NCBI GenBank assembly: GCA_019009955.1
Contig: CM032230.1
Coordinates: 102,887,001-102,951,000, forward strand
Source of the DNA: Riptortus pedestris
Lineage: Eukaryota > Arthropoda > Insecta > Hemiptera > Alydidae
Length of the DNA stretch: 64,000 nt
Direction: 5' to 3'
Below the pieces are notes generated by a model. That model did not search any database, was not told where the DNA came from, and saw nothing but the letters and a program-made list of their open reading frames with translations. The translations under genes were made by a program, and so were the position numbers. Shown one piece after another: positions 12,129 to 23,739 of the stretch (its first letter is position 1; every line of letters starts with the position of its first letter).

Positions 12129-12401
12129 GCAAATTTCCCTTAAGGGAGGATTTTCGAAAATCAAAATATTTCCGTTGCTATACGTCGAATCGAAAAATCG
12201 TATAGAATCAATCTTATTGCAAATTAAATTTACTATAAATATTGTTATATACATTTATTCTCTATCTTGAATATTAAGCATGATATTTGAATTTTTATTA
12301 AATCTGGGCGGATAACGGATGAGAGTGAGTTTCCTGCCAAAAGCTAGGTCGGCCGTTTTCTTAACTGTTCGGCTCTCTGGAAATCTGCTTAGTTTCCGCA
12401 G
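12129..12401 (+). repeat. HINE-like element inserted in a SINE
   Basis: It starts GCAAATTTCCCTTAAGGG, the palindrome end, and finishes GGAAATCTGCTTAG then TTTCCGCAG, cut in the middle of the 3' hairpin. It is much shorter than the 34271 copy, having lost the region between the palindrome and GGATTTTCGAAAATC. The subterminal part contains AAGCTAGGTCGGCCGTTTTC, a variant shared with the copies at 29304 and 45425. It interrupts a SINE, so it is younger than that SINE copy. Confidence 0.8.
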
Positions 12402-12480
12402 TATTTAATGAGGTCGTTACTAAATAAATTCCTATTGCTCAGGCTGGAATCGAACTCGCCACTCTTGGCTTTCCAAGTGT
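12402..12480 (-). repeat. SINE, 5' half of a split copy
   Basis: Resumes with TATTTAATGAGGTCGTTACT, AAATAAATTCCTATTGC and the tRNA-like box B read antisense as GGAATCGAACTCGCC. Box A has been lost to decay or truncation beyond 12480. Together with 12036-12128 it makes one SINE copy. Confidence 0.78.
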
Positions 12481-15400
12481 AATAACAATTTGGTATATAT
12501 GACGAAGCCTTTTGTGGTTTTAAATTTAAAGATTGGTTGAAGATCTTACGCAAGTATATTCCTTGATTCTATCTAGGTGATATTATTAAATAATACCTGA
12601 GAAAATAGTTTTGTTACATAAAGAATTAACCTGGTTTGCTTGTCAGATATTATTACTTAATACTATCCATACAAATATAGTTGCGTAGATTAAAATAATA
12701 CGTTTTCTTCGGCCTTTCGTCAATCGTATGTACTCCAGAAACAATGCTACACGGCATGGGAAGGAAAATGTGGAAGGAAACACTTCACAGTAATTATTTT
12801 AATTATTTTACTTAGTGATTGATATCGCCATCCTCAGAGCAGTTGACGCCCTTGAAGATGGAATTTTACAAGTCAGTTAAGTTGCAAAGTCTTGGACAAG
12901 CCAAGAAATACTAATTTGCATAAATGCCTACACAGATTCTCCAATCCAGTTTTCCATACATCTGCCAGTTTTCCCGTTTTACTTTAAAATTTCTGGAATA
13001 GATCTTCAAACAATTCATCGCAATAATCAAGAATATACACAGCAGTATCCCATTATCGACAAGTTTTCTCGCTATAAATGAAATTTGACAACTGTCCGCG
13101 AGACAATGCGTGACGCGCACCAACCCCATCGATATTACGAAAATGACACAATATTTAAATTGTGTCCTACTTCCAGCGGCAATCATCAGGTAGATCTGGA
13201 ACTGGAGGGGAAATTGCTTCCTGGAAAACATGAATGAGATCGTTTACACAAGCTGAATTATTCATTGGTTGTGTTGAAACACAACTGACCTCCTTAAACC
13301 ACTATTGCATATGTAATATATTAAGAAATTCTATAAAAATAAAGAGTCTATTGCATACCTGCATTCTTCTGGCACTGACTTCCAGCTATGCATAAAAACA
13401 TAAGTTCCTCTTAAAATATTAGTTTTTTTTTGTTCGTCATTATCATTGTGAAGTCTAAATAAATTTTCATTTCGGGTTGCCGATATTTTATCCTACTCAT
13501 AAAAATATACCTAATCATGTTTACTACCTGCCTTTTCTAGCCACAATGCAAGAGAGAGTTCCCAATTTGTTAGAGTTAGTCTGTGTGGAATATGGTGAGC
13601 GTCAAAGCATTTACTAGTGCGAGCTCCTGATTTTTTAGAATTTGGAAAATATTTAAAAATTGTACTCTGAAAAACATTTAATAACTATCTTATATTACTA
13701 TCTATGAACCTCCAAATTAAGTTAATTTCCAAATCAAGTAACATTTCAAATGATTGTCTAGTGTACTTGAGAAGTTTTTGCAATACAAATACTGTTTATT
13801 AGATGCCTTAATTGTTGATTTTAGCTTATTTACTATGCAACTGCAAATAGAGAAGTATATATTAACATTTTTAATTATTGAAGAAACAGTCTCAAACTCC
13901 ACGAATCTTTTCTGAGTTAACATTGTCAAATTCATCTTCTTCTCTTAATTTTATTTTTTAGTACTGTTATGACATTTTATTAGTAAGAACAGCAACCAAG
14001 ATAATGGTGACAAGTTTAATAAAACTATTATGTTGAAAATCTAATGTTTTAATATTAGGTATATTAGGTTAGGTGAACAATAAAATATATATGACACATT
14101 AGTTTAGATTTTTCTAGATATTTTAATGTAAATTCTAGTCAGTTATACTTAATTCTAGTTCGTAAATAAATAAATATTCATATAGCTTTAGTTTGTTTAA
14201 AAAATACCCATTATTATTTAAGCATTTTTCTAAAGCCTTAATATAAATAGCGGACGTTTTAAACACTTTACTTAAAGAATAATATTTTAAGTCTTCCTTC
14301 CATTTTTTTTAAACACCTACAACAAGAATAATGCAATAGAATGAGTGGCATAACTTTCTTAATGTTGTTAAATTAACATGTTATTGGATTTTTTAGATTT
14401 TTCCTTATTATGCGTACTAATTTTTCATCACTTTAATTGTTTGTTCTTTCATTATGTTTATTTTTTTTTGTTTTTCGTTTTTTCTGTCTTTTTTTTTTGT
14501 TTCATTTATTCTTTTCTTTTTATTTTATCCATTTATTTTTTAATTTCTAGAACAAATTTATGAACTACATTTCTTGTATACAAAACATGATGTATTATGA
14601 ACATTCATGTTATATACTGTAATAGTATGGTATATGTAGTAAATAAACGCCCGCCCTTTCTGCATGGGTAATGTGCAAAGGAAAATATAAAAATTAAAAA
14701 AAAAAGAAGAAAAAAAAAAGAAGTTACTAACATAGAATAATTAACCTCATTATATGAGGTCTACTCCTAGCTGTAAGAAATATTCTTGTAAGCAATAAAT
14801 AAATACTAAATATTCTACAGATAAAACAATAACAAAATTAGAAATTTCAGTGCCACTGTTGTATGTCTTTTCACAAATTATACATTCCTGTTAGATTAAT
14901 TTAACAAAAAAAGTATATTTGTAGACATTTATACATTGTTATGATTTTTGAAAACATAACTTGTGGTTGAGAATTCCCCATCTTTTTTAGGATGAGACAC
15001 TCTATTATATTTTTATTCAAACATTAATCAATAAATTGCTCTTGTTGATGTAGGTTTCTTATCAAATGGAATTTGGACGGGTCATTGACATTATTATAGT
15101 GCCACACGTTATATCACAATAGAAAGGGTGCTCATTTTATTTCTTTTTTGGAGTAAATAGATTAATATATTATGTAAGAGGAAATCGTTTGTGTTTGAAT
15201 TTATACGAAGTGGCTTCTGAATGTGTTTCAGTTATAAATACTTCTGAGAGTATCATAGAGTTTGGCTTTAAACCGAAGTGGCAGACTTTTGAGATTTCTG
15301 TGAAAATCCACGTTTTCTCAATTCATTTTCCCTTAAGTAGGTAATCTCTTTGGGAAGGTGGAATTTTTCCCCCGGGCGAGACTGACACAAATTATGTAAA

Positions 15401-15681
15401 TGCAATTTATTAAGCAGGGCATGACGAAAACCAGCTTAAGAAAGTAGGTTAAAAATGTTGACATTTTACTTAGAAACTGTGCTTTGTGGTTCGTTATGTT
15501 TCTCTTAGTCTACTTCTTTGTTCTGTAACTATATCCTGCTTCTTGAAAGTACTATTTCATCTCTTTCCTGTGTGTGGGAGGGGGGGGGGGTAAAAGGTTA
15601 TTCCTGTATTATCTTTCCCATTTATTTTTTCCACGTTTGACGTTTTATGTTAACGTATAATGCGTTTAAATTAAAGATACA
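12481..15681. other. No recognised gene
   Basis: Strongly AT-rich. Holds a T-rich low-complexity tract (about 14440-14545), an A-rich tract (about 14690-14725), a G11 run near 15580 and a lone TTTTCCCTTAAG resembling the HINE palindrome near 15328. Open frames at 12911-13231 and 13717-13935 on the - strand have biased, low-complexity translations and no recognised domain. Confidence 0.5.
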
Positions 15682-15965
15682 GTTCGTTAATGGCTGAAAT
15701 CAGACCAGGGTTGAGGGCAGAATTTCGAAAATTCACAATATCTCCGTTATTAAAGGCCGGATCGAAAAATTGTATATAATTAATCTTATTGCAAATGCAT
15801 TGTTCTATAAATATTGTTACACACGTTTTCTCTATATTGAATATTAACCGAGATATTTCCATATTTTAGTTCTCGGGCATGATGACCCCCACTCCTACTC
15901 ATGTAATATTATCAGTAAGCTGTTATATTTTGAGCCGAATTTTAATTTCAGAATATTGTACATGT
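15682..15965 (+). repeat. HINE-like element, internal fragment
   Basis: Core sequence from GTTCGTTAATGGCTGAAATC through AATATCTCCGTTATTAAAGG, CGGATCGAAAAATTGTATA and TTAACCGAGATATTTCC to ACTCATGTAATATTATCAG. Both termini are missing. Confidence 0.8.
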
Positions 15966-17039
15966 ATATTTAAAAATGTTTAACAAGTTTTTATTTTAGG
16001 AGATCCACGGATTCCATATTATTGCTTCAATTAAAAAATAAAAAAATAAAAAAAAAAATAAATCTGTATTGTAGATATCGTTTGTCGTTTAACAAAATCT
16101 TTAAGAAATTAATTTTTCCCCCTCAAAAATGTATAATTGTCCCGAAAAAAATGATTTACTGAACTGAAAACGAAGCACTATATTCAGACATTGGATTTAC
16201 ATTTAAGTATATTTGCATAACACAATATCATATTTTACACATTCAATTAATTTGATATCTCAACTAATTCATTTTCGTTTCCTAAGAAAAATTAAAATTA
16301 TTTATTTAAATGAAAATTAAAACCCAAAGGAATTGTTTATAAAAGAATTTCCAAATATTATTATTAAAATATGATCTTCATAGTTTCTTATAATAATACT
16401 AACTTAGGTTAAGTTCTGTCAAATTATATTATTTTTAAATAAGTAAAGTTCGTATGATGTTCGTCACAGCTATTTTAGGAGTTTCACATTCTTACTTTAT
16501 GATGTCATGACTGAAAAAAAGCTATTGTAAGGCACATAAAAATTCCCATCCTCCCTGTCGTATCTTTGAACATGAGCCTCATTGTCTGTATGGAACAATA
16601 AAATGCATTATCAATGGGCTCCATTAAAGCTTCTCACTTGGTTCCGAGCGATAAGCTGTGTGCTCGTCATTCATGACTCATCCATCCCTAGAGCAAAGCC
16701 ATATGAAAAGAGTCGTATTTCATAATCTCTTTGGAATATTCCTCCACTGAGCCAATATTACTTCCGCTTTACTTGATCGGTAGAGCTATATCTGTATGTA
16801 CGTCGCTTTTATCTACCTGCCACAACTATTGGTTACGATTCGGCAAAATTTTATTTCGGCAGACATCAAAAATGTTTGTGTATTGCTTTCCTAATTCAAT
16901 TCCTGCAAAAATTGCCCAACAAAACTGGGTAACGATGGATTGGAATATTTTAATTGAAGCACTTTAATTTACAGAAGTTCCAATATTCAAGATGTCACTT
17001 CGAACATGAGGTAATCAGCTTAGTTCAGGTCAGAAGATT
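15966..17039. other. No recognised gene
   Basis: AT-rich sequence. A 78-codon open frame on the + strand at 16731-16967 shows no recognisable family. An A-rich tract lies at 16035-16065. Confidence 0.5.
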
Positions 17040-17360
17040 GAAGACAATTTATTTTGTTTAAGCTTGGAATAACGTGTTTCATCATATATCAAATTATTGT
17101 TAATATGAGATAAGTAGAAATGGGGTTTTACTGAAGCCTGAAAAGTAAAATATACAAATATCTGGGTTAATACTCCAGTTTAAAAAAAAAAAAATAATAA
17201 TAATAATAATAATTAAATGTATTAACAACTCATGTGGAATTTCAGTTGCAGCAATATTAGTTATTTAAGACTTTTCGACCTAACTCAAACAATGGTAATG
17301 TTTAGAACCACCCCCTTCTAACCCTCTCCTTAGTTCGAACTCAGGCATTCACGTATTAAA
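17040..17360 (-). repeat. HINE-like element, diverged internal fragment
   Basis: Recognised from TTTAAGCTTGGAATAACGTG, TGTTAATATGAGATAAGTAG, GGGGTTTTACTGAAGCCTG and AAATATCTGGGTTAATACTC in family order. The segment normally reading AGAGAAAAAATGTA is replaced by an A13 run and (TAA)n at about 17178-17211, a microsatellite born inside the copy. Both ends are gone. Confidence 0.7.
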
Positions 17361-17419
17361 ATCAAAGAGCAGTGGCCGGCCCCAAAGCCATTGCGCTAGT
17401 AGCATCCATTATACAGCCG

Positions 17420-17465
17420 AGCACCTGATGATGGCACATCAGTGCCGAAAGGCCATGAGTTTTAA
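17420..17465 (+). other. Penelope-type 3' motif with a hammerhead-like core
   Basis: The sequence has CTGATGA (17425-17431), one T, a 5-bp stem GGCAC (17433-17437) with GTGCC (17442-17446), then GAAA (17447-17450), followed by GGCCATGAGTTTTAATAAA. Similar CTGANGA-hairpin-GAAA arrangements sit at the ends of Penelope-like elements and resemble the catalytic core of hammerhead ribozymes. The single T between CTGATGA and the stem is not canonical, so activity is doubtful. No adjoining reverse-transcriptase sequence was recognised, so this is at most a short relic. Confidence 0.4.
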
Positions 17466-18360
17466 TAAAGAAATTGGTGGGAAAACTCCCAGTTAATAAA
17501 CATATGTTTCCCAGATCTGCATTCCCACATCCAGCAACATATGAATTATAATGACTGCCCGTCGAGTATCAGCTGCAACAGCACTTAGCTGGCAATAAAT
17601 CACCGAATAGACTTGTCAGGCGATTCATGGAGTTAAAAAAGAACTTCATTTTTAGTTATTCAAGGAACGCCGAAATATCGAATTTGGTAACTATCATACA
17701 ATTTTTTATTTATAAGTTTTGACGGCTCCCAATCCCAGTCTTGCCATTTTCTCATAAAGCTGAGTCAAGCGTTATTTATTTCGGGTTGTTACTAAGGAAG
17801 ATATAAAGAATAGCTTGTGATATGCTTTCTGTGGATAACAAACCACAGACGTTGGGATGTGCTTAGTTTACGTTGACCATTTTTCAAAAACGAATTAAAT
17901 AGTTATTAGCCACTCAGTTTGTGGTCGTCCATGTAAGAATCTAAAAGCTACTTTAGTTTCTATTGAGAACTTGTTAGAAGCTGAGTGTTCTAGCTAGTTT
18001 TTAGTGATAGTTCTATTCCGGGCGACCCCCAAACGACCTCCTCCCCGAATTCCACTTGCCGTCAAGAACCGGTAAGTTAACGGGAACCTCCCTTACTCCT
18101 AATGTCCTGTTCTACCCCCACTCCTTACTCTCACCATTCTCCGATATCAATCAGTAATGTACCACCGGGCAGTATCAATGACGTTCAATGGGCACACAGT
18201 ACACTGTGCTTACTCATGGCAAACTAGCTATAGCGAAGTTTATAGTTTTATCGAGCTGTTCTACCAGATTAATCTTTACATTTAGGGTCTAATGCAGGAA
18301 GATCTGTAACCACCGGTTCTATTTAATCTCGCTCTCGGTGTGAGAATCTGGAGAATAATA
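17466..18360. other. No recognised gene
   Basis: Contains only a possible 3'-end relic of the HINE family (GATGTGCTTAGTTTACG, near 17855). No coding motif was seen. Confidence 0.45.
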
Positions 18361-18425
18361 CGTCCTTAAAGCTAAGCAGGTTTCGCACTTGCTAGAATCA
18401 CACACGAATGACGTCATATACGTTT
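18361..18425 (-). repeat. HINE-like fragment, 3' end
   Basis: GTCCTTAAAGCTAAGCAGG followed by TTTCGCACTTG and AATGACGTCATATACG matches the outer 60 bases of the hairpin end with the CG hairpin eroded. Confidence 0.5.
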
Positions 18426-18939
18426 CTCTTCTCTATCTCTCTTTAAATTTGTATAAACAAGACGTGAATTGTAAGCTGCACAAGAGATGTTTTGTGGTAA
18501 TAATAGCTTTTAGTGAAAATAGCAATAGTAGTAGTGAAAGCTATTGAAGGGGGCACCCCCCCCCTTTCCAATGGTTGTTGAGTCATCTGGGCAGATTTCC
18601 CACTTGTTGCTAAGCCCCACATTTCTGCTACATCTCTAGTAATAAGAAAACTATATAAAAAGGACAAGGTTTTTAGCAGAGATTTGTATAGATAGTTTCG
18701 GTGAAAATCGTGTTAGAAGAAAAATGTTTTCGATACCTCCATTCTTCCTGCTCCCTATAACGAACTTGACCTTTAGTATTGTATAAATCGTTTAGATATC
18801 GAGTTAAAGTTCTATCCACTGTCTATACTCTCGGAAGAAGCTTTTCATAGCACTACCAAAGTCCATGAGATGATTGATGTCTCGAAAAGTTTCACTATGT
18901 AGTAAATATAATAACTACAAGATCGGCTTTTTTATTACA

Positions 18940-19175
18940 AAACAATACAGAATAGTTATTGTAACCATGTATGTAGGCGTCATAAAACAACGAATGGCGT
19001 TAAAATATCTGCAATTTTTAGTTTTCAGCTTTGAGAAAACTCCCATTCCAACTAGTGTCATTTTAACTGAGAGCTGTTGTGTCACCACCTTCTTCGAAGT
19101 TTAAATACACAATATTGTTTTCTCAGAACATTTACTGTTTGAGATATCTTCAAATATTTTCGTCGTGACGAAATT
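18940..19175 (+). repeat. HINE-like element, diverged fragment
   Basis: Recognised by AATATCTGCAATTTTTAG, TTTTCAGCTTTGAGAAAACT, CCCATTCCAACTAGTGTCAT and AAATACACAATATTGTTTTC in the order found in better copies. The open frame at 18874-19104 lies across it and is not a gene. Confidence 0.65.
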
Positions 19176-19264
19176 TTTGAAACTACATGATTTTTAATTG
19201 ATCAACACTATGTATTTAATCGTTCCATGGAAAACTAATGATTTTGTTAGGTAATGGTATATAG

Positions 19265-19657
19265 CCTTCGCGCGGGGGGGGGGGTGTAAAAGGGGAGAAT
19301 AATTGTAAAAGTTCATAAATGTTATTACTATTGAGTCAGATCGAAAAAAATTATCTAAGCAATGTTATTATAATTTTAATTTTCTTTAACTAATGTTTTA
19401 TACACGTTTCCCCTGTCCAAATATTAACGGATTCATTTGTATTTTTATTTTGTTTTCAGTCTCTTGAGTACGCCTATTCTAACTCATCCGATTTTCACTT
19501 ATAAGTGCCTGAATCACTAAACATCTAACATTTTCATTCCTGTTTACACAGATTTCTTACTAAGGGTAAGGAATAGATGGTGAGATGAGATCACCAGCAT
19601 ACCATATTCATTTGCTTGGAAACTCTGCTTAGACAACGAAGGCCCTGCGTGACAGGC
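19265..19657 (+). repeat. HINE-like element, diverged subfamily with 3' end
   Basis: Starts at a G10 tract and keeps GAGTCAGATCGAAAAAAATT, ATATTAACGGATTCATTTG, TTTTCAGTCTCTTGAGTACG and the 3' end AACTCTGCTTAGACAACGAA, then GGCCCTGCGTGACAGGC. It contains GGTGAGATGAGATCACC, a 17-base interrupted palindrome shared in part with the copies at 37385 and 56560, marking the old subfamily. Confidence 0.75.
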
Positions 19658-20279
19658 AGATACCGTTCCTATTTCAGAATGATAATCCTATGGGGCATAG
19701 TAGTATAGTCAAAATGAATATCCCTAGATTTATAAAGTGGAAATTAGTCGGGTAGGGAGTTTATGAGATTCCTTCTGGAGGGGGGACATCAATCTTGATT
19801 CACCTTGAAGAAGGCGCCAGCTGCTTTGAAACGACTTATGGCAACCTTGAAGCGGCCTCCTCCTTACAGCTGACTCACAGCTGGACACAGAAAGGTGAGT
19901 CATAGGGACTATCCCATTGCATCATGGCTTTTTTTTTCTCTGTTAAACAGGACTCTTAACTGAAACTCTAATTTTAGATTGTGAGATTATTTCGAAACTC
20001 TTCCTTCGCTCGCATCCGCTTTTCTTTTCAATGGTTCCTCTTACAAGAGAACAAGTTATTTGCAATGAGTGATAGCAGGCGTTCGTTTGCAAAGTGAAGG
20101 GAGAGAATAAAAAAAACATACATTTATATATACGAGAAAGTTGTTAAAGGCCGACAAGTTTGAAAAAACAAGATATAATGTTTCCTTTGTGAGTATACAA
20201 GGCTAAATAATTTAAATGGACATTTAATAAATGTCAGAAATACATGTTATTAATGACGATTGAGAAGTTAAGATCTAGA
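19658..20279. other. No recognised feature
   Basis: A somewhat GC-richer stretch at 19745-19915 has no open frame or splice structure that supports a gene. Confidence 0.45.
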
Positions 20280-20530
20280 AAAAAGGGGAAGCACGAAATT
20301 GTAGATGCCTTCTTTATTATGGGTCGAATCGAAATTTTCTGTCAAATTTAGTTCTACAATTTTTCCAATATTTCATTAATGTTATTTTCATTTTGATGTT
20401 TTCAGAAACCCCTAATTTATATAAACCAATCTTATTCCATCCAGCCAATCTTATTTGCTGTGAGCTGTTATTTTACACACTTAAATACCACGTATTATTT
20501 GTATCAAAACTTTGCTATATTATATTCGGA
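20280..20530 (+). repeat. HINE-like element, strongly diverged fragment
   Basis: The order GCCTTCTTTATTATGGGTCG, GTTTTCAGAAACCCCTAATT, CTTATTTGCTGTGAGCTGTT and AAATACCACGTATTATTTG matches the right half of the family without either end. Confidence 0.6.
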
Positions 20531-20814
20531 TTTAACAATTTTTTTTTTTAAATTTATTTAAATGAGTTCCTCAACGCCGGCGATTTGCTCATTGTTGTTT
20601 GTTGTGTGCTCAAGAAAGCGAACAGCAAAAAGAAAGAAGCTGAAAAAGAGTGAAATACATACGGCATACGGTGATTTTTGAAAGGGTTATTTGCCATGCC
20701 AGTCTTATATGAAGCAAACGATATTGTCTATGGAAACATAAAGGTGGTGAAAATAATATAAATGCAAATATAAGTACAGAAGGAAGAAAAAAAAGAAAGA
20801 TTTGATGTAAAGCT

Positions 20815-21065
20815 CGTAAAAAAACGGTAAATATCTCCTTTATTATGTTTGAGATCTAAAATTGTTAATTATACAAAAAAAATTCAAAATACTACCCTAA
20901 AATAATATTCTATACATTTTCAGAATATTATTAATGGAGTTATTTGTATTTTATAGAATGCATTTAATCTTCAAAAAGCCTCGAATCGTTTTCATGTCAT
21001 TTTCGAGTAAACCTACTGAATCACAAAACATCTCAACCTTAGATTGAATTTCAAGTCTAGAGGTG
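20815..21065 (+). repeat. HINE-like element, very old fragment
   Basis: AAATATCTCCTTTATTATG, ATTATTAATGGAGTTATTTG and CTACTGAATCACAAAACATC parallel the 19265 copy. The antisense open frame at 20951-21199 overlaps it and is therefore not called as a gene. Confidence 0.45.
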
Positions 21066-22184
21066 ACATCTCCATCGTTCCTGTTGTACAAAAAGGAAAT
21101 CTTCTTTGCCGGACATTTCTTTAATATATTTTGGTATCTATTTTCCAAGTATCCATTGGGATTCTTGAAATTATTAATTGGCAACGAAATATTTTTCATA
21201 TGTTTGCTGTCATTCTCCTAGATGCCTAATTAAAAATGTAACTTAATAGTTCTTACAAGCAAAAACATTGAAAATAGATACTAACCTCCATTATGAACAA
21301 CTAAAGATGTGCTGAAATATATGGCAGGATTCTTGGGCCTAAAGCGTTATTGAAGTTCTAATGTGCTGCCAATGATTTAGTTTGGACGATTAGTATTTTG
21401 ATAAATGATGATTAGAATGATAAGAACATTTTATTATTAACAAATATGTAATAATTATTTGTTATCCCTGGACGTCTATTGGGTTCTGCCACCTATCCGA
21501 TTGCATTTCCTTGAGTAGGGAGTGGCCTAGATAGGACCTGGTTTATTGCATCCTGTGTAAAATGCTACTTGCATTTCCAGCTGGTGATTCCTTCGGGTGC
21601 CTCCTAGATCGTGACTTGGGTTTAACCTCGTGGGTTCATTACTTCAGCCCGTCGGCTGAGATCAATGTCCAGAGAGGTATTAAATCCTCCCAGGATCTTC
21701 TTAAAGCAAACTAATTGAATTCTACACTATATACATTAGCGTTGTTCGTTGGGAAAACACTTTTACCATGCCACATGGACAGGGCAAGATGGGTAAACAT
21801 AGAGTTTGGATTTCGCACGGATGCCGATTTCATATATCTCAAAATCTTGAAAAAGCTTTAAAGCTATGTTTCTAAAGCTCCTCGTAATCGACAAGTTGTT
21901 CACACACAAAAACATTATTTAGGGCGTAATAACCCAGTAATTTCTCGCCCAAAAAAAAACAATTAACCTAACCTAACCTCTACAAGTTGTCAGTCACACC
22001 TCGACCTTTTTAGAAAACCGTTCCCTCTCTCTCCTTCTCCACCTCTTACAGTGATAACTCTCGCTCTTGGTGTGTGGTTCTATCTTCTGCATTTAAGGAG
22101 ATATACATTAAGAGAATATTGAGGTTATGTGTGCTTATTTTTGAAAAATTTAAACAAATATCTACCGATCCTACCAAGTTAAAA
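21066..22184. other. No recognised gene
   Basis: Includes CCTAACCTAACCT at about 21967, two and a half units of the arthropod telomere motif, too short to be more than chance. Nothing else was recognised. Confidence 0.45.
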
Positions 22185-22445
22185 TATCTCGAAATGAGAT
22201 TCGTTCAATAAAAATATCTCCATTTTTATACGTCAGATCGAAATGTTTTATAGAACCAACCTCATTGTTTATTTATTTTTCTACAAATGTTATAATATAC
22301 ATTTTATTTATTTCTAGGATATTAACCAAGACATTTGCATTATTAGTTTTCAGACTTCAGAAAGCTGTTATATCATGAACCTTTTTATTCGAAGCTTAAA
22401 TACTAAATATAGTTTTTTTGGATCTTCTACCGTGTGATATACGGG
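22185..22445 (+). repeat. HINE-like element, diverged fragment
   Basis: AAAATATCTCCATTTTTATA, CGTCAGATCGAAATG, ATATTAACCAAGACATTTGC and CAGAAAGCTGTTATATCATG follow family order; ends are absent. Confidence 0.65.
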
Positions 22446-22565
22446 TACATGCAGATACATAGTGTGATGATATCATCAATAAAGATTTTGGGGTCTTGAT
22501 TTGACCGTTATTTATTTAGCCATTTTATTCAAGTGAAAGACACGAATATATTACTATATATAGAA

Positions 22566-23225
22566 ATATATGAGGGGTTTGGTGCACAAACGATGTAACC
22601 GACAAATACCCATTTCTTTACATTTTTGTGTTTTTTGTTACTTCATTATATTGTTTTTATAGCCTATCATTTTTGTACTTCTTTCAGATGCTATTCAGGA
22701 ATAAAACATTAGTGGTGTAACTTGTAGACAAATATTTTGAAATTAATTGAGTGCAAAATTGGTGTAACTCACTATGGATTCATTTGTCTAGACATTTTTG
22801 TAATATTACCTTAAAAAGTTACATTATTTACTAATGTCAGTAAAGAAAGAAGTACTTTGCATTCCATGTTTGTAGCAAAATGTGAAATAAATGTTGTTTA
22901 TTTTCTTTAATGCATACTGTTTATTTAATTTAAATAGTGTTATTTCCACCATTTTTCTTAAAACTATAGCAATGTAGGTTACTTCTTTCTTGCAGTAAAT
23001 ACATATTTTGTTCATAGAGAGCAACGATGACATATAAAAATACAAAAATGTGGAATACACCAATAAAGTTTCAAATTTTTCTTGGAGGAAAAATGGTGTA
23101 ACCCACAATTTTGGCACTGAAAATGCAATTTTTGAAGTTCATGTACACAGCAAATATTTACATTTACTAATATCACTCCAAGTACAAAGAACAACACCAT
23201 TTCTGCACCAAACCCCCTCATATAT
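22566..23225. mobile_element. Unclassified MITE of about 660 bp
   Basis: Terminal inverted repeats: the left end reads GAGGGGTTTGGTGCA (22572-22586) and the right end TGCACCAAACCCCCTC (23204-23219), its reverse complement with one extra C. Both are continued outward by ATATAT. The motif GTGTAAC or its close variant occurs four times inside (near 22594, 22718, 22761 and 23097). It lies against the AT-rich zone of a HINE-like copy. A TA target duplication is possible but cannot be separated from the surrounding (TA)n. The overlapping open frames on both strands (22824-23307) follow the element and do not resemble a transposase. The superfamily cannot be assigned. Confidence 0.72.
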
Positions 23226-23739
23226 GTATACGTATAGAAATAAATATGTATATGTGTATGTATTGTATTTGTCTGTTAACGCACTAGCGGTCGTAATTTT
23301 TGTTTGATCGTTACCAAACTGGATATATAAGCGTTTTATGTAAAAAGAAATATCAAGTTCTTTAACGGCTTAAAACGGACTGGGGGAGGGAGGGTAGGGA
23401 TTTCGAAAATTTGAAATATCTTCGTTATTATAAGTCGGATCGAAAAAGTGTATAGAAACAATGTTAATGCAAATTTAATTGCCTATAAATGTTGTTATGT
23501 ACGATTTTCACTATCTTGATTATTAACTGATACATTTGCATGTTTTAGTTTTGGGCCTTCAGTAAACCCTTATTCCTACTCATGTCATATTAACAATAAG
23601 CTGTTATATTGCGAAGCACATTATTCGAAATCTAAATACCATATATTGTTCTCATTGTACTTTTACGTTTTGAAGTAAATGCAAATACCTGACGCACGTG
23701 GGAAATTTGCTTAGTTAACGCAGCCCCTGCGTGCCGGAC
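23226..23739 (+). repeat. HINE-like element, 3' three quarters
   Basis: Well-preserved copy starting at the AT-rich zone (TGTATTTGTCTGTTAACGC), then CACTAGCGGTCGTAATTTTT, GTTATTATAAGTCGGATCG, CTGTTATATTGCGAAGCAC and the complete 3' end: GGGAAATTTGCTTAG, hairpin CGCAGCCCCTGCG, GTGCCGGAC, then TTTT. The palindrome end is missing; the 660-bp MITE abuts the left edge. Confidence 0.88.

Noticed and set aside
17425..17450. Calling a functional hammerhead ribozyme outright
   Set aside because: An unpaired base separates CTGATGA from the stem and stems I and III could not be established by eye.
20951..21199. 82-codon antisense frame with ordinary-looking composition
   Set aside because: It overlaps an old HINE-like fragment (ACTGAATCACAAAACATC shared with the 19265 copy).
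21966..21980. CCTAACCTAACCT, possible interstitial telomere repeat
   Set aside because: Only two and a half units; too short to differ from chance.
22824..23307. Overlapping open frames on both strands
   Set aside because: They lie within or across the 660-bp MITE; translations lack transposase motifs.
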